Shown here in pieces: positions 53,756 to 61,647 of a DNA stretch of 64,000 nt. This DNA is from Cellulomonas chitinilytica. Lineage in GTDB: Bacteria > Actinomycetota > Actinomycetes > Actinomycetales > Cellulomonadaceae. Position 1 is the first letter of the stretch. Every line of letters starts with the position of its first letter. Made by a program: the position numbers and the translations under genes. Below the pieces are notes generated by a model. The model was given only the letters and a program-made list of their open reading frames with translations, made no database searches and was not told the origin of the DNA. The stretch spans positions 62,001-126,000 of the forward strand of contig NZ_BONK01000003.1 of assembly GCF_016862675.1 (NCBI RefSeq), read 5' to 3'.

Positions 53756-54343
53756 GTGACGCAGAACGACGTCGTCACCTCGCGGGTGCTGACCGTCCCC
53801 AACCTGATCAGCCTCGTGCGTCTGCTGCTCGTGCCCGTGTTCGCCTGGCTGATCGCGACGGGCCGGGACGCGAGCGCGGTGCTCGTGCTCGCCGTGTCCG
53901 GCGCGAGCGACTGGCTCGACGGCGTCCTCGCACGCCGGCTCGGCCAGGTGTCGCGCCTCGGTCAGCTGCTCGACCCCGCCGCGGACCGGCTCTTCATCCT
54001 CGTCACCCTGTTCGCGCTCGCGTGGCGCGACGTCGTCCCGTGGTGGCTGCTCGGCGCGCTCGTCGCCCGCGACGTCGTGCTCGGCGTCATGCTCCTCGTC
54101 CTCGCCCGCGCCGGGTGGGCGCCGCTGCCCGTGCACCTCGCCGGCAAGGCCGGGACGTTCGCGCTCCTGTACGCGTTCCCGCTCCTGCTGCTCGCCCAGT
54201 GGGCCGCACCGGTCGGCACCGTCGCCTGGGTCGTCGGCTGGGCGTGCGCGCTGTGGGGCGTCGGCCTGTACTGGTTCGCGGGCGCCCTCTACCTCATGCA
54301 GGCCCGGCGGCTGCTGCGCGGTCCGGCACCGGAGGCCGTGTGA
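53756..54343 (+). CDS. CDP-alcohol phosphatidyltransferase (PgsA2-like)
   Basis: 195-aa integral membrane enzyme with about five TM segments. The catalytic CDP-OH-P motif D-G-x2-A-R-x8-G-x3-D-x3-D is seen in DWLDGVLARRLGQVSRLGQLLDPAADR. The position matches M. tuberculosis pgsA2 (Rv1822), so phosphatidylglycerophosphate or cardiolipin-type synthesis is likely. GTG 53756 has GGGGGAGG upstream; TAGGAT (53712-53717) with GTCAAG 17 bases before it forms a plausible promoter. The stop overlaps the DUF881 start (GTGA), and it heads a coupled four-gene run. Confidence 0.9.
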   Translation: MTQNDVVTSRVLTVPNLISLVRLLLVPVFAWLIATGRDASAVLVLAVSGASDWLDGVLARRLGQVSRLGQLLDPAADRLFILVTLFALAWRDVVPWWLLGALVARDVVLGVMLLVLARAGWAPLPVHLAGKAGTFALLYAFPLLLLAQWAAPVGTVAWVVGWACALWGVGLYWFAGALYLMQARRLLRGPAPEAV

Positions 54344-55302
54344 GCACCCGGCACTCGGCGGAGTCGTCCCGTCCGCTCGACGCGTCGATGACGCTCCTGA
54401 ACGAGGTGTACCGCCGCCCGCTCGACCCGGGGTACGCGCAGGCAGCCGCCCGTCGTTCCCAGCAGCCGTCGCGCCCCTCCCGGCGCTCGGCGACCGGGCT
54501 GCTCGTCCTCGCGATGGTGCTCGGCCTCGCCGTCACGACCGCGACGCTGTCGCTGCGACGCCCGGCCGGCTCGGTCGTCGCAGCACGCCACCTGCTCGAG
54601 CAGCAGATCGTCCAGCGCGGCGACGAGGCCGCCGACCTGCAGGAGCAGGTCGAGCAGCTCAGCGCCGAGATCGCCCGGATGCAGGACGAGGTGCTGCGCG
54701 CGGAGGAGCCGGGCCTGGGGGCACAGCTCGCGAGCGACGCCGTGGCGTCGGGCGCCGTGCCGGTGAGCGGCCCGGGCCTGCGGGTCGTCCTCACGGACGG
54801 ACCGATCGAGGACCCGGACGTCGTCGACTCCCCGTCCCGCGTCCGCGACGGGGACCTGCAGGTCCTGGTGAACGGCCTGTGGGCCGCGGGCGCCGAGGCC
54901 GTGGCCGTGAACGGTGAGCGCATCACGTCGACGACCGCGATCCGCAGCGCGGGCGACGCCGTCCTCGTCGACCTCGTCGCCCTGGCCAGCCCGTACACGG
55001 TCGACGCCATCGGCGACGCTCCCGGCATGCAGACGGCGATCGCCCAGGCGAGCGCCGGGCAGCACCTCGCGATGCTGCGCAACTCGTACAACATCGGCGT
55101 CCGCATGTCGTCCGAGCACAAGCTCACCCTGCCCGGCACCGGGCAGACGACGTTCTACTACGCCACGGTGCCGCCCGAGCACGCGCCGACGGTGTCACCC
55201 AGGCCCAGCGCGACGGACGACGGCGGGCCGGCGACGGGGAGTGCGCCGACGGGCAGCGGTGTGGAAGGGTCGGCAGGTCGTTCAGGGAGGGATGGCACGT
55301 GA
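54340..55302 (+). CDS. DUF881 protein (first copy)
   Basis: 320-aa membrane protein, matching Rv1823 in position. A cytosolic N-terminus with DASMTLLNEVYRRPLDPGY, one TM helix (about 52-72), a heptad-rich coiled coil (about 80-130: DEAADLQEQVEQLSAEIARMQDEV) and the DUF881 fold: VPVSGPGLRVVLTDGP, DLQVLVNGLWAAGAEAVAVNGERITSTTAI and FYYATVPPEH. The tail is a low-complexity Pro/Thr/Gly stretch. In B. subtilis and actinobacteria such proteins are linked with division; the biochemical function is not known. Both ends overlap neighbours by 4 bp. Confidence 0.9.
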   Translation: MSTRHSAESSRPLDASMTLLNEVYRRPLDPGYAQAAARRSQQPSRPSRRSATGLLVLAMVLGLAVTTATLSLRRPAGSVVAARHLLEQQIVQRGDEAADLQEQVEQLSAEIARMQDEVLRAEEPGLGAQLASDAVASGAVPVSGPGLRVVLTDGPIEDPDVVDSPSRVRDGDLQVLVNGLWAAGAEAVAVNGERITSTTAIRSAGDAVLVDLVALASPYTVDAIGDAPGMQTAIAQASAGQHLAMLRNSYNIGVRMSSEHKLTLPGTGQTTFYYATVPPEHAPTVSPRPSATDDGGPATGSAPTGSGVEGSAGRSGRDGT

Positions 55303-55631
55303 TCGCAGTCATCGGGTTGGTCGTCGGAGTGGTCGCGGGGCTGCTGCTGCAGCCCACCGTGCCCGTCGAGCTGCAGCCCTACCTGCCGATCGCCGTCGTC
55401 GCGGCGCTCGACGCCCTGTTCGGCGGCCTGCGCGCGATGCTCGACGGGATCTTCGACGACCGCGTGTTCCTCACGTCGTTCCTGTCGAACGTGGTCCTCG
55501 CGGCGCTGATCGTGTTCCTCGGTGACCAGCTCGGCGTCGGCAACCAGCTCTCGACCGCGGTCGTCGTGGTGCTCGGCATCCGGATCTTCTCCAACGCGGC
55601 GTCGATCCGCCGGCACCTGTTCAAGGCATGA
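55299..55631 (+). CDS. sbp: Small basic protein Sbp (DUF1290)
   Basis: 110-aa membrane protein with three hydrophobic segments: IAVIGLVVGVVAGLLLQPTV, LPIAVVAALDALFGGLRAML and FLSNVVLAALIVFLGDQLG. The GGxRAxLxxxFxDxVFxxSF block identifies DUF1290. The orthologue of Rv1824; B. subtilis sbp lies next to ftsAZ. It is likely a membrane partner of the two flanking DUF881 proteins, with start and stop each overlapped by 4 bp. Confidence 0.92.
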   Translation: MIAVIGLVVGVVAGLLLQPTVPVELQPYLPIAVVAALDALFGGLRAMLDGIFDDRVFLTSFLSNVVLAALIVFLGDQLGVGNQLSTAVVVVLGIRIFSNAASIRRHLFKA

Positions 55632-57097
55632 CGGTGGACGGGACGCACGAGGACGCGCAGGCAGCGGGACCGCCCGACGAGCCGGACGAGCAGCTGCCGG
55701 CCGGCACGCGTGCCGACCCGTCCGACGCCGTCGACGTCGAGCCGTCCGCCGACCTCCCGCCCGCGCCGGACGACCTGCCCGCTGCCGACAGTCCGGGTCA
55801 CGACCTGTGGCCGGGGGACGCGCTCGACGCGCCCGGGACCCCGACCGACGACGGCGCCCGACCCGAGGACGTGCCGGCGCCCGAGGACGTGCCGGTACCC
55901 GAGCTCGACGTCCAGCACGAGCTCGCCGCCGAGACCCGGGCGATCTCCGTCGTCTCCACCCCGGCGGACCCGGGCGACGAGCCCGACCTCGTCGAGGACG
56001 CGCACACCGCCGGCACGGCCGCCGCGACCGGTCCTGCGGTGCTGGACCGTGACGCGTCGACCGACGTCCTGCCTCCCGTCGAGCCCCGACCCGTGGTGCC
56101 GCCGGAGCCGGAGCAGCCCGCCCCGTCCGCGGTCCCGTTCGACGAGCTCCCCGAGGGCGCTCTCGCGGGGCCGGGGCCCGTGGTCTTCGCAGACGTCGAC
56201 CCGGACACGAGCCCGGACCCCGATCCCGGCGTCGGCCCGGTCGACGCGGACGCCTCGCCCGAGCCCGTGCAGGACGGTGTGTCGCCCGAGCCCGTCCAGG
56301 ACGCCGTGCCGCCCGCCGCGCAACCAGCCGTGCCGCCCGCGGGGCCGCAGGCGTCCGCCGCGGCGACCACCGGCACGAACGGCTGGATCGTCCTGGGGCG
56401 AGCCCTCCGCCCTCGCCTCAACCGCGCCCAGCTGCTCGCCGCCATGCTGTGCGCCGTCCTGGGGTTCGCTCTCGTGGTGCAGGTGCGCCAGACGGGCGGT
56501 GCGAACCTCGAGGGCATGCGGCAGGCCGACCTCGTACGGATCCTCGACGAGACGACGACCCGGGGCGACGCGCTCGCCCGCGAGGCGGCGGACCTGCAGC
56601 GCGAGCGCGACGGGCTCGTGTCCGGCTCCGACACGCGCCAGGCAGCGATCGACGCCGCGGAGCGGAGCGCCGCCACCCAAGGCATCCTCACCGGGCGGCT
56701 GCCCGCCGAGGGCCCGGGCGTCAAGGTCACCCTGACGGAGCCCGAGGGCGCCATCAGGCCGGCGACGATGCTCAACATGCTCGAGGAGATGCGCAACGCC
56801 GGGGCGGAGGCCATCGAGCTGAACGGGCAGCGCATCACGGCCAGCAGCGCCTTCACCGGCTCGGCGGGGGCGGTCGAGGTCGACGGCGTGACGCTCCAGG
56901 CGCCCTACGTGTGGATCGCGATCGGAGACCCCGACATCATCGGTCCGGCGCTGAAGATCCCCGGCGGAGCTCTCGCACAGGTCCGCAGCAACGGGGGCCA
57001 CGGCACCGTGGAGGCCCAGGACCTCGTCCAGGTGACGGCCGTGCGGGCCGTGCCCGACCCCGTCTACGCGACCCCCGTCCCGCCCCAGTCCGATTGA
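55628..57097 (+). CDS. DUF881 protein (second copy) with long acidic N-terminal extension
   Basis: 489-aa protein matching Rv1825 in position. The first ~250 residues are a disordered Pro/Asp/Glu-rich cytosolic stretch with VSPEPVQDxVxPEPVQD-type near-repeats. A TM helix follows at about 275-295 (AAMLCAVLGFALVVQV), then a short coiled coil and the DUF881 fold: GILTGRLPAEGPGVKVTLTEPEG, MLNMLEEMRNAGAEAIELNGQRITASSAF. The extension is much longer than in the first copy and could recruit partners at the division site. The stop ends the coupled run, 133 bases before garA; the intervening sequence holds no gcvH. Confidence 0.88.
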   Translation: MTVDGTHEDAQAAGPPDEPDEQLPAGTRADPSDAVDVEPSADLPPAPDDLPAADSPGHDLWPGDALDAPGTPTDDGARPEDVPAPEDVPVPELDVQHELAAETRAISVVSTPADPGDEPDLVEDAHTAGTAAATGPAVLDRDASTDVLPPVEPRPVVPPEPEQPAPSAVPFDELPEGALAGPGPVVFADVDPDTSPDPDPGVGPVDADASPEPVQDGVSPEPVQDAVPPAAQPAVPPAGPQASAAATTGTNGWIVLGRALRPRLNRAQLLAAMLCAVLGFALVVQVRQTGGANLEGMRQADLVRILDETTTRGDALAREAADLQRERDGLVSGSDTRQAAIDAAERSAATQGILTGRLPAEGPGVKVTLTEPEGAIRPATMLNMLEEMRNAGAEAIELNGQRITASSAFTGSAGAVEVDGVTLQAPYVWIAIGDPDIIGPALKIPGGALAQVRSNGGHGTVEAQDLVQVTAVRAVPDPVYATPVPPQSD

Positions 57098-57230
57098 TCC
57101 GGATCGCGCACGGCGCGGCTGCTCACAGGCGTAGATCGTGCTGCGCGCACACGTCGCGGCCGCATAGGGTGTGCCTGACCGCCTCACGGCGGCGGCGGTC
57201 GACGGCACGAGCAGGGCTCCGGGAGGCGTA

Positions 57231-57716
57231 ATGAGCGACGATCAGCAGGCCCCGGGGGGACAGGACCCCCAGGTCGCGCGGCCCGCGTACGGCCCGGACA
57301 CGACGATGGCGTTCGGCTCCCTCGAGCCGGTCGAGATCGAGGCGGCCGCACCCGTCGGGCTGACGCCCGACGAGGTCGCGGCGGTGCACGCGCTGCCGCC
57401 CACGAGCGCGCTCCTGGTGATGCAGCGCGGCCCGAGCGCCGGTGCGCGGTTCCTGCTCGACGCGGAGCGCACGGTCGCCGGCCGCTCGACGCAGGCGGAC
57501 ATCTTCCTCGACGACGTCACGGTGTCGCGCAAGCACGCCGAGTTCGTCCGCGACGGCCAGCAGTTCGTCGTGCGCGACATCGGGTCGCTGAACGGCACGT
57601 ACGTGAACCGGTCGCGCATCGACCAGGTGGTGCTGCGCGCAGGTGACGAGGTGCAGATCGGCAAGTACCGCCTCACGTTCCACCCGAGCCCGCAGCGCGA
57701 GTCGCCACGCTCGTGA
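57231..57716 (+). CDS. garA: FHA-domain regulator GarA/OdhI
   Basis: 161-aa cytosolic FHA protein. The FHA domain spans about 70-150 with RFLLDAERTVAGRSTQADIF (GRS), DDVTVSRKHAEFVRDG (SRKH) and DIGSLNGTYVNRSRIDQV (LNGTYVN). Near the N-terminus PDTTMAFG carries Thr24/Thr25, corresponding to the ETT phospho-site that PknB/PknG use in M. tuberculosis. Unphosphorylated GarA inhibits 2-oxoglutarate dehydrogenase and glutamate dehydrogenase. GGGAGG precedes ATG 57231, and TAGGGT lies at 57165-57170. Confidence 0.95.
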   Translation: MSDDQQAPGGQDPQVARPAYGPDTTMAFGSLEPVEIEAAAPVGLTPDEVAAVHALPPTSALLVMQRGPSAGARFLLDAERTVAGRSTQADIFLDDVTVSRKHAEFVRDGQQFVVRDIGSLNGTYVNRSRIDQVVLRAGDEVQIGKYRLTFHPSPQRESPRS

Positions 57717-57762
57717 ACGAGGACGTGCAGGGTTCGGTCGGGGTGTCGGGGGTGGTCGACGG

Positions 57763-58536
57763 ATGAGTGGGGCCGGGGCGCAGCGCGCCGCAGCGGTCGA
57801 GGCGGTGGACGGGACCAGGGTCGCGCACGAGGGCGAGCCGTGGCCGAGGGGCCTGTCCCGCCGCGCGTCGATGCGCATCTCCGACGTGCTGGCCGCCCTG
57901 CAGCTCGAGTTCCCCGCCGTGACCACGTCGAAGCTGCGCTTCCTCGAGGAGCAGGGCCTCGTGGAGCCGGTGCGGACGCCCGCCGGGTACCGCCAGTACT
58001 CGCCCGCGGACATCGAGCGGCTGCGGTTCGTGCTGCGCCAGCAGCGGGACCGCTACATGCCGCTGAAGGTCATCAAGGAGCGCCTGGCCGCGCTGGACGC
58101 CGGCGAGGAGGACGAGCCGACCACGCCGGCCCGGCTCGCCACCCGCGACGGCGTCCGGGAGACCGCCGGCGTCCGGTGGACGGTCGAGGCGCTCGCAGGT
58201 GAGGCGGGCGTGGCGCCCGGGTTCGTCGAGGAGCTCGTCACCGCCGGCGTCCTGCGCACGCACGGCCGCTCGTCGTTCGACCCGTGGGCCCGGGACGTCG
58301 TCGTGGCCGCCGCGGCGCTCGCCGAGCACGGCATCGACGCCCGCCACCTGCGCCAGTTCCGCGCGGCGGCCGACAGGCAGGCCGACATCGTCGAGCAGGT
58401 GGTCGCACCGTGGCGGGGGCGTCGCAGCGCGTCGTCGCGCGCCCGGGCCGGCACGGTGGCGGCCGAGGTGGGCGAGCTGTGCACGCAGATGCACACGGCG
58501 CTGGTCCGTGCGGCGGTCGCGGAGCTCGCTCCCTGA
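57763..58536 (+). CDS. ftsR: MerR-family regulator FtsR
   Basis: 257-aa MerR-type regulator. The HTH (about 36-110) reads RISDVLAALQLEFPAVTTSKLRFLEEQGLVEPVRTPAGYRQYSPADIERLRFVLRQQ, followed by a long C-terminal domain with VRWTVEALAGEAGVAPGFVEELV and FDPWARDVVVAAAALAEHGID. The gene order (directly after garA) matches C. glutamicum ftsR and M. tuberculosis Rv1828; FtsR activates ftsZ in Corynebacterium. ATG 57763 lies 46 bases after the garA stop. Confidence 0.9.
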   Translation: MSGAGAQRAAAVEAVDGTRVAHEGEPWPRGLSRRASMRISDVLAALQLEFPAVTTSKLRFLEEQGLVEPVRTPAGYRQYSPADIERLRFVLRQQRDRYMPLKVIKERLAALDAGEEDEPTTPARLATRDGVRETAGVRWTVEALAGEAGVAPGFVEELVTAGVLRTHGRSSFDPWARDVVVAAAALAEHGIDARHLRQFRAAADRQADIVEQVVAPWRGRRSASSRARAGTVAAEVGELCTQMHTALVRAAVAELAP

Positions 58537-58600
58537 GCCGTCGCGCGTCCGGTTCGTGTCCGTCCAGCCGGATCGTCCCAGTCGTCGTAGCGTGGGGCGC

Positions 58601-59119
58601 GTGGGGGAGGACGCCGAGCTCGTGCCCGTCGAGGTCGTCGGGGTGCGCCAGCACCTGGCCGACGACGAGATCGTCGTGCTGCTCCTCGACCCCGACTCCG
58701 AGCTGCTGGTGCCGATCCTCATCGGTCCGTCGGAGGCGAGCGCGATCGCGTCGGCGCAGGCCGGCATCGTGCCGCCGCGCCCGATGACGCACGACCTGCT
58801 GCGCGACGTGCTGCTGGCCACCGGGTCCGGTCTGACCCGGGTCGAGATCACGCGGCTGGAGGACGGCGTGTTCCATGCCGAGCTCGTGCTCCAGACGGGA
58901 CCGCGCGTGGACTCCCGGGCGTCGGACGCGATCGCGCTGGCGCTGCGCTTCGGGTGCCCGGTGCTGTGCTCGGCCGAGGTGGTCGCCGTCGCGGGGATCG
59001 AGGTGCGGACCACGACGTCCGAGCAGGATCTCGAACGTTTCCGCCGGTTCCTGGACGTCGTCACGCCGGACGACTTCGGGAGCGGCGAGGAACCGGGGGA
59101 GGACACGCGGGCGGACTGA
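58601..59119 (+). CDS. Bifunctional-nuclease-family protein (DUF151)
   Basis: 172-aa cytosolic protein with VEVVGVRQHLADDEIVVLLLD, LLVPILIGPSEASAIA and the DUF151 core PMTHDLLRDVLLATG, VEITRLEDGVFHAELVL and RASDAIALALRFGCPVLC. The C-terminal UVR-like tail of plant versions is missing. The position matches Rv1829. Nuclease activity is reported for plant members and is not established here. TAGCGT (58588-58593) lies seven bases before GTG 58601, so this start and a leaderless mRNA agree. Confidence 0.9.
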   Translation: MGEDAELVPVEVVGVRQHLADDEIVVLLLDPDSELLVPILIGPSEASAIASAQAGIVPPRPMTHDLLRDVLLATGSGLTRVEITRLEDGVFHAELVLQTGPRVDSRASDAIALALRFGCPVLCSAEVVAVAGIEVRTTTSEQDLERFRRFLDVVTPDDFGSGEEPGEDTRAD

Positions 59120-59138
59120 CCAGGGACGGGACCAACGT

Positions 59139-59159
59139 TCACCTTCTGGTCGAAGGTGA
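59139..59159. promoter_or_regulatory. 8-5-8 inverted repeat upstream of second MerR gene
   Basis: TCACCTTC (59139-59146) and GAAGGTGA (59152-59159), a perfect dyad with a five-base spacer starting 20 bases after the DUF151 stop. It fits a MerR-family operator and lies about 40 bases upstream of the -35. Confidence 0.6.
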
Positions 59160-59196
59160 GACTCGCCGGGGGCGACACGCCCGGGACGGCGGTTCG

Positions 59197-59265
59197 TTGC
59201 ATCGGCACCTGCCCGGGCCTAGCGTGACAGGCAGTCGAGTCAGGCCTGCGCACCGAACGGTGCGC
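59197..59265 (+). promoter_or_regulatory. Promoter and leader palindrome of second MerR gene
   Basis: TTGCAT (59197-59202), 17 bases, TAGCGT (59220-59225) form a near-consensus promoter. In the leader, GCGCACCG (59248-59255) and CGGTGCGC (59258-59265) form a perfect palindrome just before the SD, where a bound repressor or a hairpin could block expression. Confidence 0.65.
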
Positions 59266-59282
59266 GTCGAGCGGAGGACCAC

Positions 59283-59870
59283 GTGGTCAGCAACGAGAAC
59301 GCCGAACCAGTGGTCGGCGTGCCGCAGCGCGTGCAGGGCCTGCTCTTCGACGACGACCTCCCCGACCTCGACACGTCGACCGGCTACCGCGGTCCGACCG
59401 CGTGCCGCGCTGCGGGCATCACCTACCGGCAGCTCGACTACTGGGCCCGCACGGGTCTCGTCGAGCCGTCGGTCCGACCCGCGACGGGCTCGGGCACGCA
59501 GCGCCTGTACAGCTTCCGCGACATCCTCGTGCTCAAGGTCGTCAAGCGCCTGCTCGACACGGGCGTCTCGCTCCAGCAGATCCGCACGGCCGTGAGCCAC
59601 CTGCGCGAGCGCGGTGTCGAGGACCTCGCGCAGATCACCCTCATGTCGGACGGCGCCAGCGTCTACGAGTGCACGTCCGCCGACGAGGTCATCGACCTCG
59701 TGCAGGGCGGGCAGGGCGTCTTCGGGATCGCCGTGGGCCGCGTGTGGCGCGAGGTCGAGGGCACCCTGGCGGAGCTGCCGACCGAGCGGGCCGAGGACGA
59801 CGAGTCCGCGCCCCTGCCCGTCGCCAACGACGAGCTCGCCCTGCGCCGCCAGGCCCGCAGCGCGGGCTGA
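59283..59870 (+). CDS. MerR-family regulator (Rv1830-like)
   Basis: 195-aa MerR-type regulator. After a 30-residue acidic N-terminus (VVGVPQRVQGLLFDDDLPDL) comes the HTH YRGPTACRAAGITYRQLDYWARTGLVEPSVRPATGSGTQRLYSF and the linking helix DILVLKVVKRLLDTGVSLQQIRTAV. The C-terminal region (VYECTSADEVIDLVQGGQGVFGIAVGRVW) marks the Rv1830 type, which controls growth and division genes in mycobacteria. GGAGG lies before GTG 59283. Its upstream dyads suggest autoregulation. Confidence 0.92.
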   Translation: MVSNENAEPVVGVPQRVQGLLFDDDLPDLDTSTGYRGPTACRAAGITYRQLDYWARTGLVEPSVRPATGSGTQRLYSFRDILVLKVVKRLLDTGVSLQQIRTAVSHLRERGVEDLAQITLMSDGASVYECTSADEVIDLVQGGQGVFGIAVGRVWREVEGTLAELPTERAEDDESAPLPVANDELALRRQARSAG

Positions 59871-59896
59871 CGACCGGGCGCGGTCGACTCGCGGCG

Positions 59897-60664
59897 TCAG
59901 CCGCGCGGAGCGCGCAGCGCGCGGTCGAGGAGCGCGTCGAAGACCTTCGAGAGCTCGGCCGCCGCGGCGCCCGGCCACACGTGGACGGGCTGCGCGGCAC
60001 CCTGGGCCTGCTGCAGCGCGGCACGCTCGGGGACGGAGGGAGACAGCACGAGCGGCCCGTACAGCGTCGCGAGCTCCTCCTGACGGAACGCCTGCTCGAC
60101 GGACCGTGCACGGACGCGGTTCACCACGATGCCCAGCGGCTGCAGCTGCGGCGCCGGCCCCCGACGCAGCTCGTCGATGGTCCGCATCGCGCGGCCCACG
60201 GCCATCACCGCGAACAGTCCCGGCTCGGTGACGACGATCGCGCGGTCCGCGGACGTCAGGCCGGTGCGCGTCAGGCCGCCGAGCGACGGCGGGCAGTCGA
60301 TGAGGACGAGGTCGTACCCGCGGACCCACGACAGGGCGTAGCGCAGCCGGTCGACGTCGGCGTCGTCCAGCCGGTCGTGCGTCGCCGAGCGCTCGGAACC
60401 CACGAGGACGTCGAGTCCTTCGTCGGCCCATGTGCTCGGCGCGGTCGCCTGCTGCACGGTGGCCTCACCGGGCTCGTCGAGCACGGCCGCGACGTCGGCG
60501 CCGGCAGCGGCCCGGACACCGAGCGCCATCGTGGCGTCGCCCTGCGGGTCGAGGTCGACGACCAGCGTCCGGAGCCCGCGTTCGAGCGCCGCCGACGCGA
60601 GACCCAGCGTCACGGACGTCTTGCCCACGCCACCTTTGAGACTGCACACCCCGAGGACCAGCAC
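59897..60664 (-). CDS. ParA/MinD-family ATPase (orphan)
   Basis: 255-aa ParA-like ATPase. It has the deviant Walker A CSLKGGVGKTSVTLGLASAA near the N-terminus, the switch region LVVDLDPQGDATMALG and YDLVLIDCPPSLGGLTRTGL, then VVTEPGLFAVMAVGRA. No ParB gene follows, so it is not the chromosome partition operon; such orphan ParAs position cargo or polar proteins. TACGGT lies six bases before GTG 60664 on the minus strand, giving a leaderless mRNA. It converges on the MerR gene and is divergent from the metallo-hydrolase. Confidence 0.9.
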   Translation of the reverse strand: MLVLGVCSLKGGVGKTSVTLGLASAALERGLRTLVVDLDPQGDATMALGVRAAAGADVAAVLDEPGEATVQQATAPSTWADEGLDVLVGSERSATHDRLDDADVDRLRYALSWVRGYDLVLIDCPPSLGGLTRTGLTSADRAIVVTEPGLFAVMAVGRAMRTIDELRRGPAPQLQPLGIVVNRVRARSVEQAFRQEELATLYGPLVLSPSVPERAALQQAQGAAQPVHVWPGAAAAELSKVFDALLDRALRAPRG

Positions 60665-60785
60665 GGCGCCACCGTAACGGGCGCCGGCCTCCCACGACGA
60701 AACGACGGCGGCCACGGCGCACCGAACCCGACATCCACGCCCAGATCGCCCGGCACGAGCCTGGGAAGTGGGAAAGAATGCTCCC
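60665..60785. promoter_or_regulatory. Divergent leaderless promoters
   Basis: Minus strand: TACGGT at 60676-60671, six bases before GTG 60664. Plus strand: AAGAAT at 60774-60779, six bases before ATG 60786. Neither start has a Shine-Dalgarno sequence. Confidence 0.55.
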
Positions 60786-61427
60786 ATGACTCGCCTGACC
60801 CGCTGGGGACACTCCTGCGTCCGCCTCGACCGTGACTCCTCGACGCTCGTCATCGACCCGGGGGTGTTCTCGTCCCTCGACGGGGCGCTCGCCGGCACCC
60901 GCGCCGTCCTCGTCACGCACGAGCACGCCGACCACGTCGACGTCGCCCGGATCGCCGCCGCGACGCAGGAGGAGGTCGACGTCTGGGGTCCGCAGGCGGT
61001 CGTCGACGCGCTCGCCGGAGCGGGTGCGGCACCCGAGCGGCTGCACGCGGTCCGGGCGGGCGACACGGTCGACGCCGGCGGCTTCGAGGTGCGGGTGCTG
61101 GGGGAGTGGCACGCACTCATCCACGCCGACATCCCGCGGATCGCGAACGTCGGGTACCTGGTCGAGAACGTCCTGCACCCGGGCGACGCGTTCGTCGACC
61201 CCGAGGGCGCTCCCGTCGACGTGCTGCTCGCGCCGCTCGGCGCGCCGTGGCTCAAGCTGGGTGAGGTCGTCGACTACATCCGCGCCGTCAAGCCCCGGCA
61301 GGTCGTCGCCGTCCACGACGTGCTGCTGAGCGACCCCGGCCGCGGCCTCTCGGTGCTGCAGCTCGGCCGGCTCGGGGGCGCCGGGGAGCTGGTGGTGCTG
61401 GAGCCGGGGGACGGGATCGACCTGTGA
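60786..61427 (+). CDS. MBL-fold metallo-hydrolase
   Basis: 213-aa metallo-beta-lactamase-fold protein of the UlaG/YtnP-like type. It has RLTRWGHSCVRLD at the N-terminus, the metal motif VTHEHADHVDVARI (HxHxDH) at about residue 42, GEWHALIHADIPRIANVGYLV and a C-terminal VVAVHDVLLSD strand-His. Likely substrates are phosphodiesters or lactones; not resolvable. The start at 60786 is set by the family N-terminus and the leaderless promoter. Confidence 0.9.
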   Translation: MTRLTRWGHSCVRLDRDSSTLVIDPGVFSSLDGALAGTRAVLVTHEHADHVDVARIAAATQEEVDVWGPQAVVDALAGAGAAPERLHAVRAGDTVDAGGFEVRVLGEWHALIHADIPRIANVGYLVENVLHPGDAFVDPEGAPVDVLLAPLGAPWLKLGEVVDYIRAVKPRQVVAVHDVLLSDPGRGLSVLQLGRLGGAGELVVLEPGDGIDL

Positions 61428-61485
61428 CTGCTGACGGGGCCACCCGGTTCCCCGTAGCGTGGACGACGTCCGAGAGGAGAGCCTG

Positions 61486-61629
61486 GTGACGCAGCCCCCG
61501 GGGCACGAGGTGCCCGAGCTCGAGTACGACGAGACCGTGCCGCCGCGACCTGAGGAGGAGATCGCCGACGTCGCCCGGGCCGTCCCGGACCCCGAGGGCC
61601 ACGGGACCACGGCGCGCGAGGAGCCCTGA
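61486..61629 (+). CDS. Small acidic protein (47 aa)
   Basis: A short ORF starting at GTG 61486 with GAGAGGAG just upstream and stopping at 61629. The product is acidic and Pro-rich: GHEVPELEYDETVPPRPEEE, then IADVARAVPDPEGHGTTARE. There is no TM segment or cysteine. The CCGTAGCGT at 61451-61459 is a -10-like element for it. The gene sits in the 220-bp gap between the hydrolase and GNAT genes, which would otherwise be empty. No family is recognised. Confidence 0.6.
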   Translation: MTQPPGHEVPELEYDETVPPRPEEEIADVARAVPDPEGHGTTAREEP

Positions 61630-61647
61630 CCCACAAGACCTTCCGCG

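Noticed and set aside
59897..60664. Chromosomal parA of a parABS locus
   Set aside because: No parB, no parS-like sites nearby and no gidB/origin genes; it is better treated as an orphan ParA-type ATPase.
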